Of a stretch of DNA of 64,000 bases, positions 24,365-36,169 are shown piece by piece. The notes below the pieces were generated by a model. That model searched no databases. It had not been told where the DNA came from and saw only the letters and a program-made list of their open reading frames with translations. Made by a program: the position numbers and the translations under genes. Origin of the DNA: Erpobdella octoculata. Taxonomy: Eukaryota; Annelida; Clitellata; Hirudinida; Erpobdellidae. Each line of letters opens with the position of its first letter. Within the stretch, counting starts at the first letter, position 1. The stretch is from assembly GCA_963978895.1 (NCBI GenBank), contig OZ022241.1:2969496-3033495 (forward strand), written 5' to 3'.

Positions 24365-25930
24365 TTAGAAGATATAATTTTTAATAGCTATAATAATGCG
24401 TATAATTAATTCAAATACTTCGACAAAAGTCATAAACGTAACTCCCAACCACAAACTGAGACTTCCTCCAACCGTCCCAAGCATAGAATCCCACGTGTAC
24501 ACTGGAGAATCTGTGACTGACAACGGTTTGTTGCTTACAAACAAAAATTTTACCTGTAAAAAATTTGAGGGAATTTTTGAAGTCATTCTGAAGTACATAT
24601 TTAATTCTGCTGATGTGATGCTGTTGTTTTTGTATTTATCAATCATGGAAATGTAATCTTCAAAATAATCATAAAATCTGCTTCCTTGGATCAAATTTGG
24701 TCTAATGAACTGATTGAAAAAATCTTTATGCTGAGAAACGCGAGGCCAAAAGTTAAGGGCATGAACAGTTTTTACGTACTGGATTTCCACGCATGGTTTT
24801 CTGCAAGTTGTTAAGCAAAAATTCCAAATTTCTAAATTATTATAATCTAAACAAATCAGTTCCTTGATTGCTTTCACAGTCCTGTTAATTTCAGTTTCCC
24901 TATTCAGATTATGTTTCCTTAATGTCAGCGTTGTGTTCCCACAAATGGATTCATTTATTAAAGAAGATATGATAAAAGCATAATAAAAGGTGGTTACGCA
25001 GTTACATTTTTTTAATAGCTCTACCTGAGTGCATTGTTGCATACAGGTAGCAAAATTGTAACGTGTGCCATCGTCTAAAAACTCTTTGCTTTCGCAGCCT
25101 TCTGTAGTGTAAGGCTGGTTTAAAATTGTCTCCACCTTCATGGTCATTTCTACGTACGAGTTTGTTCCAGCTCCAAGATTAAACCGATTAGAAGCGTCAT
25201 TTATTCCGTCTGGAGCAGCCAAGAACCCAATAGCTCCTTCACTAGCAAATTGGCTGTAATTGAAATTAAAATCATTTTGCAAATCATCCATGGATTTGGT
25301 GTGAATTATCATGATAAGGGCTTTAACTTGGGTTTTACATGTATTTGACACTTTAAAGTTGTAGCAGTTGTAGTATAATGGATTGTAGAAAGTTTTTCTG
25401 TCCAACTTGCAATGTTTATCTTTTACCATGGAGTCTTCGTATTCTAGAATGTAATCAATCAAAAATGGAATCGAGTTTTCTAATTTTTTGTCATATTTCG
25501 GAAGTGAGAGGAAGTAATTGTCAGCGACATATTTTGTAAGAATCTTCATTTCAGACTGGTTGAGAGATAAATGTTCATTGTAACTAAAGTTTCCATCTAA
25601 TGAGTTAGTAATATTTAAAATATTTTCAGTAAACTCCTTTTTTGTCAAATACTTGTCGAAATCAACTTCTATAGATTTTGTCTAAAAATTGCATAAGGTT
25701 ATTGCAGGAAATATGTTGGGAGCTGACAATTCTCTTTGAGAAGTTTTAAAAGGATATGATTGATAATTTAAAAACAAACGGACCAGTTGCCAAAGTAACA
25801 TTACAGTGCAGCCGATGATAGTACATGACCACATATTCTTGAAGGTTTTTTCGGATTTGAGGATCTTTGATACACCGCGTACAGAAACGCTCTCCACAAA
25901 TTTGTGCAATTCTTCTTTGATGCCATTCAT
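24365..25930 (-). pseudogene. DEG/ENaC channel gene A, full length with one in-frame TAG
   Basis: A 522-codon intronless gene of the degenerin/epithelial sodium channel family: one N-terminal and one C-terminal transmembrane helix around a large Cys-rich extracellular domain, assembling as trimeric sodium-selective channels. The frame is open throughout except TAG at 25682-25684, in the position of Gln in the paralogues' FQTKSIEVD. Upstream the first helix (TIIGCTVMLLWQLVRLFLNY) and FPAITLCN are intact; downstream the extracellular Cys motifs and the second helix with GGSLSLWLGVT are intact. One C-to-T change explains the stop. It could be a very young pseudogene, a sequencing error, or a read-through or edited stop. 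It faces chitin synthase tail to tail. Confidence 0.85.
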
Positions 25931-26074
25931 TTGAAATCAAGATTTAAAAATAATACAAGTAAAAAACTCAAATAGAATAAATTTTTTAAAGAGCATGCAG
26001 TATTATTTTAACAGAAGCTTTTAAAAAATGTTTACGGATCCTTGCATAAAAAGAAAAGCATACACACACATTTA

Positions 26075-26128
<54 letters not shown>

Positions 26129-26150
26129 GGCGTACGGGAGCTAATCAAAG
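25931..26150. other. 5' flank of channel gene A with a TA microsatellite
   Basis: Contains (TA)n at about 26078-26125. The words GCATGCAGTAT and GGATCCTTGCAT at 25994-26045 recur in part near 32310-32330 and 44420-44450, upstream of genes B and C, so the 5' flanks of these genes are homologous. Confidence 0.5.
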
Positions 26151-26159
26151 TAGGGGGTT

Positions 26160-27020
26160 GAAATAATAATCTATTTTTGTTTGTATATTTATAAAACAAA
26201 CTCCCAAAGTACCGAAACTCGGTAGAGCCCATTTGCTGATTTGTGGGCCCAAACAACAATTAATTTTTTCTATCCCTCATTTAAAGTCCCGAAAACAAAA
26301 CTGTCAAAAACACGTGAAACCGGTGAATTTTCATTTTTTTAAAAGGATTCTATATACTGAATTTCAAATCTTTCACATTATTAGATTCTGAGGCCCCAAA
26401 ACATAAACTATTAAAAAAATGGTTGAACACGTGTATTTTTATTTTTTAAGCAGAATCTAAACCCTTTTTCACATCTGTAGTATTGATGATTTTTAAGTTA
26501 CAGTTACTTTAAAAACCAATTAACCACATTTTCCACTTCACATTTGAGGTTCCAGAAATTGAATTATTTAAATACGGTTGAACATAGATGCTCTTATTTT
26601 TTCAAGAAGATCCTAAATACCAAATTTTAAAACATTCACATTTTTAGTTTTTCTTTTTTCCATCCCACATTTGAGGTCCTGGAAACAAAATATTCAAAAA
26701 TTGGTAAAACACAAGTATCTTTATTTTTCAAGTAAATACTAAGTACTGAATATTACATCAGTAACATTTACAGTTTTAAAGTTTCAGTTATTTAAAAAAA
26801 CAATTAACCTTATTTTCTACCTCATATTTGAGGTCCCAAAAACCAAATTTTTAAAAAATGGTGAAACACGTATATCTCTATTTTTTGAGTGGATACTAAA
26901 TATTAATTTTTACATCTGTAGCATTTAAAGTTTTTGAGTAGCAGTTACTTTAAAAAACAAATAAATTTATTTTATACCCCTAATTTGAGGTCCTGAAAAT
27001 AAAATTTTCAAACAAATGAA
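26160..27020 (-). repeat. Satellite-like array of about 150-bp units (minus orientation)
   Basis: About five or six degenerate copies, marked by TGAGGTCC-type words near 26389, 26549, 26677, 26829 and 26984, each followed by AAAATTTTCAAAAAATGG-like and ACACGTATATCT-like words and by ATCTGTAGCATT. It is the reverse complement of the array at 32740-33460. Confidence 0.7.
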
Positions 27021-27039
27021 GGAAAAAAGGAGTTTTTTA

Positions 27040-27255
27040 ACACAAACTTTAATTTTAAATACATTCGATTTAGATGTTCAAATTAATTTTTTTGAATTGA
27101 ATCATGTATTGTCATCATATATAAAGCTATGCTGAAAGTTTCAGCTTCCTATCTAGTCAAAAAGCTGGTTAAATTTAACATGCAAGATTTGCGTACAGAA
27201 AAATCCACACACACACAAACAGAGATTGTAACCTAAATAAAAGTTTGGTAAAAAT
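27040..27255 (+). repeat. Dispersed SINE/LINE-tail-like repeat
   Basis: Contains AAAGCTATGCTGAAAGTTTC, CTAGTCAAAAAGCTGGTTAA, TGCAAGATTTGCGTACAG, a CA run, and AACCTAAATAAAAGTTTGG. Homologous to 45005-45258 and, inverted, to 51345-51600; weaker copy at 8221. Confidence 0.6.
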
Positions 27256-27739
27256 AATGAAACACGTATTATTTTATTTTTTAAAAAGAATCTAAATACC
27301 AAATTTCAAAACTTCTTCATTTTTGGTTTTCGACATATGCTACCGACTGTCATCTTCAGAGCCCGATACACAAATTTGTAAATAAAGTAAAACTAAACTT
27401 GGGATTAAAACCAAGACAGAAACTGAACCTAATTTAAACGAACATACAAGAGAAAATATAACTTGAAGCCAAAATAAATTACACAAACTAAATATTCAAA
27501 CAGAAATTAAATAAGAAAAATAAAAAATAAAATGAACAGAACCATATGTTCAGAGACATCATAAAAATCCTCGTCACAATAAAAATGTTCCACTTATGTA
27601 TCATCATCATCCACTTCCTTAGAAATGTCACCTGTCAAACTAATACAATACAACCATTCTCACTGAAGCCTGTGCAAACAACATCGTCAAGTGGACCAGT
27701 CACACAACCAGTTAGGGATAAAACTCCATGACGTTTTCG

Positions 27740-28060
27740 TCTGATAATGAACTTTCAAACATTTTTTCATCAAATTGGCAGATCCAATTGTGCAACTAAT
27801 GCAGTAAATGTGCAAACAACAGCATGAAAATGTCATCGATTGCTTCTAACAACATTTTAATGGACTGGGTAAATGCAGCATCGTACATTTGCTATTGACA
27901 AACCAAATATTATATATTTGTCATCAAAATTTAATGTTCGTTATTACCTGATATCGCCACATTCTTGGTATTAAAAAAAAACACATTTTTGTCCGGACCG
28001 CTATTATGTTGCAAATCATGAAACAAATCTATATAACTGTTTTTTGTTGGTTAGCATAAA
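27740..28060 (+). repeat. Copy 1 of a dispersed repeat with a gag-like conserved frame
   Basis: Contains AATTGTGCAACTAATGCAG and a frame reading ENVIDCF, stop, QHFNGLGKCSIVHLLLTN. Four other copies lie near 34140, 38420, 44590 and 63850. This copy carries a stop (CAA to TAA) inside the conserved block. Each copy lies on the 5' side of a channel gene except the one at 38.4 kb. Confidence 0.5.
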
Positions 28061-28261
28061 TTTTATGTAAAAATAAATTAATTTAAAAAATAAATAAATG
28101 AATAATTTAAAAATTTGTTAGAGTCAGTCCGCTTTACGTTTCTTTGAACTGTACGTTTTTAAAAAACCCATTTAGGCTAAATACAGATCTGGAAAAATCG
28201 TGCCTGGCAAAAGTGCCCGTTGTTTTATGGACTTCTTTATAACAAGAACGCATAGATAAAA

Positions 28262-28506
28262 GATTATCGAAGACTACATATATATTTGGCTACGTGTATG
28301 ACTTAATACAGCGATCCGCTTGCTAGCTCTCCTAACATGTGGTTTAACAATTTTTGTATAATACTTATTTGTTTATATAACCCCAGTGTTGATTGTGTTA
28401 ACCGCATAACGGTGAACACCCGGGAAAAAGTTATCTTCAAAATATACTGATTTAAAATGTGCTACTTGAAAGCATTCACCATAATGAGTGTTTTTATTTT
28501 TTCCAG
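28262..28506 (+). pseudogene. Copy of the end of chitin synthase exon 17 and intron 17
   Basis: AGATTATCGAAGACTACAT at 28262 and AATACAGCGATCCGCTTGC onward match exon 17 and intron 17 (21828-22052). The donor AG|GT is changed to AC|GT and the exon is cut off on its 5' side, so this piece cannot act as exon 17. Confidence 0.8.
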
Positions 28507-28657
28507 AAGCACCTTGACGACGCCGGTTGGTACCATGACGAGTACAGCTACAGGGGATACGAGAATCACAATGAAGACGACACGTCGCACAATGCACAGA
28601 CTGATCAAGAACGAGAAGATGAAGCACCAAAGGGCTGCCCAGGTTTCTCTTGAAGAG
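28507..28657 (+). pseudogene. Duplicated chitin synthase exon 18, intact splice sites, synonymous changes only
   Basis: Same length as exon 18 (151 nt), with intact acceptor TTTTTTCCAG and donor GAG|GTTTGA. It differs at five sites, GGA/GGT, ACT/ACA, GGA/GGG, AGG/AGA and AAA/AAG, all third-position and synonymous in the chitin synthase frame. The next about 85 nt of intron are identical. Its neighbours are broken (exon 17 copy donor lost, exon 19 copy acceptor lost), so it looks like a pseudogene fragment. The substitution pattern suggests selection or gene conversion. Confidence 0.75.
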
Positions 28658-28884
28658 GTTTGAATATTCATTCCTGAAGTTTTGTTCCAGTATAAAATGG
28701 CCTACTTGAGTCATAACGATGGGTAGATGCACGTCTGGTCCTCTGATCAAGAACGAGAAGATGAAGCACCAAAGGGCTGCCCAGGTTTTTCTTGAAGAAG
28801 TCTGAATATTTATTTCTGAAGTTTTTTCCAGTATAAAATGCCTAGCTTGAGTCATACTGAGTAGATGCACTTCGGGTCATTTGT
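28601..28884 (+). repeat. Nested tandem duplication, about 142-bp unit
   Basis: The second half of the exon 18 copy plus adjacent intron (from CTGATCAAGAACGAGAAG at 28601) is repeated from 28743. The second copy is more diverged and truncated at about 28884. Confidence 0.8.
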
Positions 28885-29577
28885 TGATTAACTTAAGAAC
28901 GCGCACTTGAACAGTAAAAATTCTTGTTTAAACTAATTATATATATTATTCAAATTTTGTGACCGGTGACAAAACTTTTTGCGAAGTTTAAATATATAAC
29001 ATTGCCAAAGTACATGCATACATAGAGTCAGACATTGGAAATTACGTATGTTGATGAGCTTCAAATATGAAAAAACATAAAATATTAAAACAGGAAATGT
29101 TGTAAAAACATAATGAAATTAAATTATTGATCTATAATCTCATTTGGGTTGAGATTTCATTCAAGCATATGATATTATACAACAAAATCAAAAACCATGT
29201 TTTAATTTTAGCCAAAACGTAATAGAGTACTTATGATTTAAAGATTGAAAACAAGATTTTAAGAAATGCTCTAAAAAGATTTTAATTTCATAGCAAATTC
29301 ATATCTTAAAAACCATATTCTGGCCTATAGCAAACAAAGGATGTTTATATTCAAATATGACGTGAAATGTTTTCGTCATCATTAAAACAGCAGACATCCC
29401 TGTATACATTTTCCTACCTACTCGGATATCCACGGACATCCAGACAAGTAAAAGGTATTGAAAGCATATGATAAAGATAAGAATGTTTAATAAACAAAAG
29501 CGCTTGGTAAATGTTTATGAAACCATGTAGCTGTACTAGTTTTAACAAATCGTACTTCAATGTTTTGATATTTCAAC

Positions 29578-29673
29578 GAAACTTCCGTCTACAGTTCGAA
29601 AAGCCTGAAATGCAAGAGAGACTTTCGAAGCAGCAGAACAAATTTTTCGAAATACGGAATCACTAAATTTAAA
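29578..29673 (+). pseudogene. Copy of chitin synthase exon 19, acceptor destroyed
   Basis: Aligns to exon 19 over its whole length. TTTTTACAG became TTTCAACGA, so the AG acceptor is gone; codon changes include Pro kept, Val to Met and a premature TAA after CGGAATCAC. Upstream 29030-29560 aligns with intron 18. Non-functional. Confidence 0.8.
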
Positions 29674-30662
29674 CCACATATTGACTTTAACAAACTGATT
29701 TTGTTTTTAAGCAAACTGCCAGAAGTCAACAAAATTTGAATTATATTTTTTTAAACAAACAGATATGTTTGTTGTATTAATTTTGTTTCAAAAACTAAAA
29801 AACATATTTTTACGAAAAATCAGACACTTAAATCACATTAAGTTTTTTTTAATTTATTTTCAAACCGAATATCATGCATTTTAATAAAGAAATTTAAATA
29901 CAATTGATTTAACTTAATTTTATACTAGAGTAAAAGTTAATTCATTTTGAAACCAGTAACTAAAACCACAAAACATTAAATGGATAAAAAAAAACCGTGA
30001 AAAAATTTAGTTTTTTAAAATCTTTTATAATTTTGTAATTCGGTGACTAAAATTGTTTTGCAAAACATTTATTGATGATAGTGATTCAATTTGCTTTTTT
30101 AATTCAACTAAAAATTTAAAGTTTGTTTTACATGAAATTGAAAAAAATTAAAATTTTAAACTATTTTCATTTATAATTCATTCTGAAAATTCAACAAAGT
30201 GTAAAAATTGCAGCAACAAATAAACCAACCAAATTTCAACTCGATTGTGCAGATTGAAAATATAAATTAGTTTTGAATCAATGTATAATAAACGAAATTT
30301 ATTTATTATTAATTTAAAAACTGAATATCACTTTTTCTAAATAAACTAAAAACTAATGGTTTGTTTTTCTATAAAAAATTTTTAAATTTGTAAAATATTA
30401 AAGATTTAATTGATTTTAATCTATAACTCACACAAAATTGTCTAATCAATCTGAAAATTTAAAAAAATGTGAAGTCCGTAGTGACAACTAAACCCACTAA
30501 AGTTCAACTTGATTGGAGAAATAGATGTTGGGTTTTTTAAGTGGTAAAGAGTCCCAGCGTTTAGTTCACGCTAAAAACACGGTGAAGTTAATATAAAAGA
30601 TATAAAAAAATATTTGAGTCTGTTCTCTGTTTTAAGACAGATTATAGAAAAAAATTGAAATA
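29674..30662. other. Spacer between exon 19 copy and channel gene B
   Basis: AT-rich, homologous in patches to 40814-42779 (for example ACCGAATATCATGCATTTTA and TTTGGCGACTAAAA-like words). No gene seen. Confidence 0.5.
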
Positions 30663-32236
30663 TTACAAAATATAATCTTTAATAGATCCAATAATGCGTA
30701 TAATTAATTCCAATACTTTGACAAAAGTCATAAACGTAACTCCCAACCATAAACTGAGACTTCCTCCAACCGTCCCAAGCATAGAATCCCACGTATAAAC
30801 TGGAGAATCTGTAATTGACAACGGTTTGCTGTTCGGAAACACAAATCTTACCTGTAAAAAATTTGAGGAAATTTTTGATGTCATTCTGAAGTACATATTT
30901 AATTCTGGTGATGTAATGCTGCCGTTTTCGTATTTATCAATCATAGAAATGTAATCATTAAAATAATTAGAAAATCTGCTTCCTTGAATCAAATTTGGTC
31001 TAATGAACTGGTCGAAGAAATTTTTATGTTGAGAAACTTGAGGCCAAAAGTTAAGGGCGCGAACAGTTTTTTCGTATTGGATTTCCACGCATGGTTTTCT
31101 GCAAGTTGTTGAGCAAAAATTAAAGATGTCTAAACTATTATAGTATAAACAAATCAATTCTTTGATTGCTTTCACAGTTCTGTTTATTTCAGTTTCCTTA
31201 TTCATATTATGTTTTCTTAATGTTAGCGTTATGTTGCCACAAATTGTTTCATTCATTAAGGAAGGTATGATAAAATAATAATGTAAAGTGCCAACGCATC
31301 CACATTTTTTCAGTAGCTCTACCTGAGTGCACTGTTGCATACAGGTAGCAAAATTGTAACGTGTGCCTGTACCATCGTCTAAAAACTCTTTGCTTTCGCA
31401 TCCATCTGAAGTGTAAGGTTGGTTTAAAACTGTCTTCACTTTCATGGTCATTTCTACGTACGATTTGTTCCAGATCCAAGAGTAAACCAATTAGAAGCAT
31501 CATATATTCCGTCTGGAGCAGCCAGGAACCCAATAGCTCCTTCACTATCCAATCCACCTTTATGGGAGTCGAAGTGATTTTGCGAATCGTCCATGGATTT
31601 GGTGTGAATTATCATGATAAGGGCTTTCACTTGAGTTTTACATGTATTTGAGACTCTAAAGTTGTAGCAGTTGTATTATAATGGATCGTAGAAAGTTTTT
31701 CTTTCCAACCGGCAACTTTTAGTATCTACTATGGTGCTTTCGTATTGTGGAATATAATTAATCAAAAATGGAATCGAGTTTTCTAGTTTTTTGTCATATT
31801 TAGGAAGTGAGAGGAAGTAATTGTCAGCGACATAATTTGTAAGAATTTTTAATATAGACTGGTTGAGAGACCAATGTTCATTGTAACTAAAGTTTCCATC
31901 TAATGAGTTAGTAATATTTGAAATTTTTTCAGCAAACTCCTTTTTTGTCAAATATTTGTCTAAATCAACTTCTATAGATTTTGTCTGAAAATTGCATAAG
32001 GTTATTGCAGGAAATATGTTGGGACCTGACAATTCTCCTTGAGAAGTTTTAAAAGGATATGATTGATAATTTAAAAACAAACGGACCAGTTGCCAAAGTA
32101 ACATTACAGTGCAGCCGATGACTGTACATGACCACAACATCTTGTAGAAAGTTTTTTCGGATTTGAGGATCTTCGATAGACCGCGCACGGAAACACATTC
32201 TACAAATTTGTGCAGTTTTTCTTTGATGCAATTCAT
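30663..32236 (-). pseudogene. DEG/ENaC channel gene B, pseudogene
   Basis: Aligns end to end with genes A and C. Lesions: TAA at 31676-31678, where the paralogues have Tyr in PLYYNCYNF, and a one-base deletion near 31458-31468, where paralogues read GTNSYVEM. The N-terminal part (32236 to 31676) includes the first helix and FPAITLCN; the C-terminal part (from about 31480 to 30663) includes the Cys motifs and the second helix with GGSLSLWLGVT. Two separate lesions make it a true pseudogene. It lies in the second duplication unit. Confidence 0.88.
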
Positions 32237-32373
32237 TTGAAGTCGAAATTTAAAAATTGTTAAAAAGATAATAAAAGCTCAAATTTAATCAATTTTTTAA
32301 AAGCAGCCCACTGCATACTATGCAAGGATCCGTAAAAATTTATTTAGCAGCTATATATATATAAATCTAGTTT

Positions 32374-32500
<127 letters not shown>

Positions 32501-32507
32501 AGAACAT

Positions 32508-32618
32508 GTCCTGACTGACTGACTGACTGACTGACTGACTGACTGACTGACTGACTGACTGACTGACTGACTGACTGACTGACTGACTGACTGACTGACT
32601 GACAGATGACTGACTGAT
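32508..32618. repeat. (TGAC)n microsatellite
   Basis: About 25 tetramers, followed by TGATAATCAACGCCGAGCTC and a CTCATCCTAGGAACGTGAAATTT stretch. This association of a TGAC array with such a sequence suggests the edge of a dispersed element. Confidence 0.9.
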
Positions 32619-32739
32619 AATCAACGCCGAGCTCAAACGCCTCATCCTAGGAACGTGAAATTTGGAACTTATATTACTTTTATAGCGTAAACATCCGCTA
32701 AGAAAGGATTTTTGAAAATTTTGCTCCTGAGGGGAAAAA

Positions 32740-33460
32740 ACTAGAAAACAAACGTTTTTCTAAAACAATGTATATCTCGAAAACAAAAAATGAGGAGATT
32801 TTGAAATTTGGTATATAGATTCTTTTTGAAAAATAAAAAGATACGTGTTTCACCATTTTTTGAAAATTTGGTTTCCCGGATCTCAAATGTGGGTTGGAAA
32901 ATTGGGTTATTTGGTTTTTAAAGTAGCTGCTACTCAAAAACTGTGAATGCTACAAGAGTGAAAATTAGTATTTAGTTTCTACTCCAAAAATAATGAAATA
33001 CGTGTTTAGCATTTTTTGAAAATTTGGTTTCCAGGACTTCAAATGTGGGGTGGAAAATAGGGTTATTTGTTTTTTAAAGTAACTGCTACTCAAAAACTGT
33101 AAATACCACAGATGTAAAAATTAGTATTTAGTTTCTATTCTAAAAATAAAGATATACGTGTTTTACCATTTTTTAAAAATTTGGTTTTCAGGACCTCAAA
33201 TGTGGGGTGGAAAATAAGGTTATTTGGTTTTTAATGTAACTGCTACTCGAAAACAGTAGATGCTACAGGAATAAAAATTAGTATTTGGTTTCTACTCCAG
33301 AAATAATGATATACGTGTTTTACCATTTTTTGAAAATTTGGTTTCCAGTACCAGGACCTCAAATGTGAGATGGAAAAAAGGTTATTTGATTTTAAAATAA
33401 CTGCTACTCAAAAACTGTAAGTGCTACAGATGTGAAAAATAGTATTTTGAGGTTTTGTGC
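32740..33460 (+). repeat. Satellite-like array of about 152-bp units (plus orientation)
   Basis: Four to five copies marked by AAAATTTGGTTTCC near 32866, 33017, 33170 and 33325, each followed by GGACCTCAAATGTGGGGTGG, TGCTACTCAAAAACTG and TTAGTATTTAGTTTCTACTC. The inverted counterpart lies at 26160-27020. Confidence 0.8.
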
Positions 33461-33489
33461 CGGTTAAAAGTAAATGAGTTCAGTTTATC

Positions 33490-33830
33490 ACCGGACGGAC
33501 GGGCCAAGCCGTTATTTTAGGGTCTTCATACGGCCTTGCCCAAACCTTAAATCAAGGTGGGACGGGCCGAGATTTTTAACCAAGTGATTTTAGGGTGTTC
33601 TAGTGATTTTAGGGTGTTCAGGCTAAACGTGAAGTCAAGGTGGGACGGGCCGAAGTTTTTTCATCAAGTATATAGAACTTCTAGGCCTGTAAAAACGGGC
33701 CGGGCCCATATTAGACGGGCCGTGCCGGGCCAGGAATTTCGGTTTTTGAAACGGGTTGGGCCAAGTTGTCGACGGGCCGAGCCGAGACCTAAAAAATTGA
33801 TCCGTGCAGTACTCTACTATGTATGCATGG
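33490..33830. repeat. CGGGCC-rich dispersed element
   Basis: A GC-rich island in AT-rich DNA with repeated GACGGGCCGAG and ACGGGCCGGGCCC words, including TAGGCCTGTAAAAACGGGCC at 33680. It resembles the degenerate ends of hAT elements with CGGGCC repeats, but I found no clean termini or target duplication. Confidence 0.45.
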
Positions 33831-33904
33831 TTCAAATTCTCAAATTTCATGCGAGCGAAGCCGCTACGGACACTGCTAGTATATATATATAGCTGCTAAA
33901 TAAA

Positions 33905-33908
33905 TTTT

Positions 33909-33956
<48 letters not shown>

Positions 33957-34015
33957 ATATATGTATATATATATATTGACATATATATAAATATATATAT
34001 ATGTATGTATATCTA
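33905..34015. repeat. TA-rich microsatellite
   Basis: Runs of TA with interspersed GTATATA and CATATA words. Confidence 0.85.
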
Positions 34016-34139
34016 TTTGCTCTTTTTAATACAAAGCATTGGAATTTGTTCTGATAAATGAAATATAACTAATTACTATTTTTGGAATTGCTTAGTTCAT
34101 AGTTTTTTTTGCATGATATTTTACATGAAAACTGAGGAC

Positions 34140-34330
34140 ACGTTTTCCAAGCAATCAGCTCAATTCGACATTTATGAAATTGTCATCGATTGTTTCCAAC
34201 AACGTTTTAGTGGGCTGGGTAAATGCAGCATCGTACATTTGTTAATGACAAGCCACATATTTTTTATCAAAATTCAATGCTTTTAATTACCTGATATTGC
34301 CACATTTTAGAAATGAAAACGGATCGCGAT
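34140..34330 (+). repeat. Copy 2 of the gag-like dispersed repeat
   Basis: Frame reads FDIYEIVIDCFQQRFSGLGK, then CSIVHLLMTSH, homologous to copies near 27800, 38550, 44640 and 63930. Confidence 0.5.
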
Positions 34331-34499
34331 AATGTTGCAAATCATGAAAAATTCTAAATAACTTTTTTTGTTGGTTAGCATAAATTTAATGTAGAAAAAA
34401 ATAAATTTAGAAAATTAAATTTTTAGTTTTTGTTTGTTTGAACTATCCGTTTTTTAAAACCCATTAAGCCTAATACAGATCTTTAAAAATCCGTGCTGA

Positions 34500-34643
34500 A
34501 CAAAAAACGTAATTCAACAGTACAGAATCTTGATTAAACTAATCATAAATGCGCTTTTTGCAAAGTAGTCACACTTTTGCCTGTAGACTAGGCTTTGTTT
34601 TTCGTGCCGAAAATTTTGGGACGCTAAAAGAGGCTGCTAAAAA
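34500..34643 (+). repeat. Copy of chitin synthase intron 18 (5' of the microsatellite)
   Basis: AACGTAATTCAACAGTACAG at 34507 to GCTGCTAAAAATATAATTA matches 22308-22450 almost base for base, and is followed by the same CATA array. Confidence 0.9.
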
Positions 34644-34647
34644 TATA

Positions 34648-34648
34648 A

Positions 34649-34679
<31 letters not shown>

Positions 34680-34883
34680 CATACATACATACATACATAC
34701 ATACATACATACATACATACATACATACATACATACATACATACATACATACATACATACATACATACATACATACATACATACATACATACATACATAC
34801 ATACATACATACATACATACATACATACATACATACATACATACATACATACATACATACATACATACATACATACATACATA
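34648..34883. repeat. (CATA)n microsatellite, split by the hAT insertion
   Basis: Pure tetranucleotide array. It continues at 35821-35933 on the other side of the hAT element. Confidence 0.95.
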
Positions 34884-35820
34884 CAGTGTTGTTCGGTAAC
34901 GAAGTAAAAGTAACGCGTTACTTTACTTAAGTACATCAGACGTACTTTTTGCCTGTAACGGAGTACAGATTATTTTTAGTACTTTTTACTTGTAACGAAG
35001 TAATATTTTCGGACTTACTTTTACTTCGTTACTTTTCCAGGACAAACCGTTACAAAGTACTGTAAAAAATTAATAAAACGACATAAAGTCTAAATCGATG
35101 TTGTATTAATTATCTATGATTATTAACGTATGCATTTTCGAACCCCATTTTACTTTTATGATAGTAGTTAGTAGTATTGAAGCTTGTGGGTGGAGCTAAG
35201 ATTTTCGCGGTCATACTTGTTTTGGTGTACAATAGATTGTTCGAGATTACCTACTATGGAATCTTCTAAAGGAGCGAAGGTGGTGATGATAGGCGCGTAA
35301 CAACAATGAACTTAATAAAGAACGCCCATGGCCATATTTAGTTAAAATGTTCAGATTTCTAAAACGTTCAGGTTCACATGCTTGCTGGGCAAACCTAAAG
35401 TAAAGTAATTATGTGTTTAGCATTCCACAATTCTCCGTCAAACTTGAAGAAACACGTGATACGCGTGCATCCAGCGCATGTATCGAAATACGAAAAATTG
35501 ACAAAAAGGCACGTAAAAATAGAATTTTTTCATTAGTTTGCGTGTTACCAATTAGTTTATCAGTTTTATCAACGCAGTAGCGTTTGAAAGACGATGGAAT
35601 TATGATAAAATAGAGTTAGATGATTGACGAATAACCATTAAAAAAAGCGGCTTCAGTACTTTTACTTTTTACTTTAAAAGTAACTTGAAAGTGCTGTTAC
35701 TTTTTACTTTTACTTAAGTACATTTTTTAGCAAATACTTTTACTTTTACTTAAGTAACTTTTTGAGGCGTTACTTGTACTTTTACTTAAGTACTGAAACA
35801 CAGTACTTTTTCTAACACTG
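34884..35820. mobile_element. Non-autonomous hAT element inserted in the CATA array
   Basis: Left end CAGTGTTGTTCGGTAACGAA and inverted right end CAGTGTTAGAAAAAGTACTG, with TTACTTTACTTAAGTAC-type subterminal repeats on both sides. The flanking 8-mers CATACATA are identical, but this is uninformative inside the microsatellite. 937 bp, no transposase frame. Confidence 0.8.
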
Positions 35821-35933
35821 CATACATACATACATACATACATACATACATACATACATACATACATACATACATACATACATACATACATACATACATA
35901 CATACATACATACATACATACATACATACATAC
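35821..35933. repeat. (CATA)n microsatellite
   Basis: Between the hAT element and the LTR element. Confidence 0.95.
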
Positions 35934-36122
35934 TGTTACGATATCACCAAATCGTATACCGGGCTCAATAGAATGGTTTTGATGTTTTATTGGAAAATAA
36001 TAAATGAAGCTTTGTTACGGCTAGTTATACCTTCTGGTTTAATAATAATGTCCATAATAGTTATTCGAAGTCCTTTAACGTCTATCAATGGGAAAACCTA
36101 TTGTAAAAACAGCGATTTTACA
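35934..36122 (-). repeat. 3' LTR of the gag-only element
   Basis: Begins TGTAAAATCGC on the minus strand, next to the polypurine tract, and ends GATATCGTAACA. The ATTTGGTGATATCGTAACA end is shared with the remnant at 37714-37734. Exact left border is uncertain by about 6 nt. Confidence 0.5.
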
Positions 36123-36169
36123 TTATTACCCCCTTCTTAATTCTGTTCGTCCCGAACAGCATATAGCTT

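Noticed and set aside
28373..28870. 165-codon minus-strand frame
   Set aside because: Antisense to the duplicated chitin synthase exon 18 and its tandem copy; the substitution pattern supports the plus-strand frame only.
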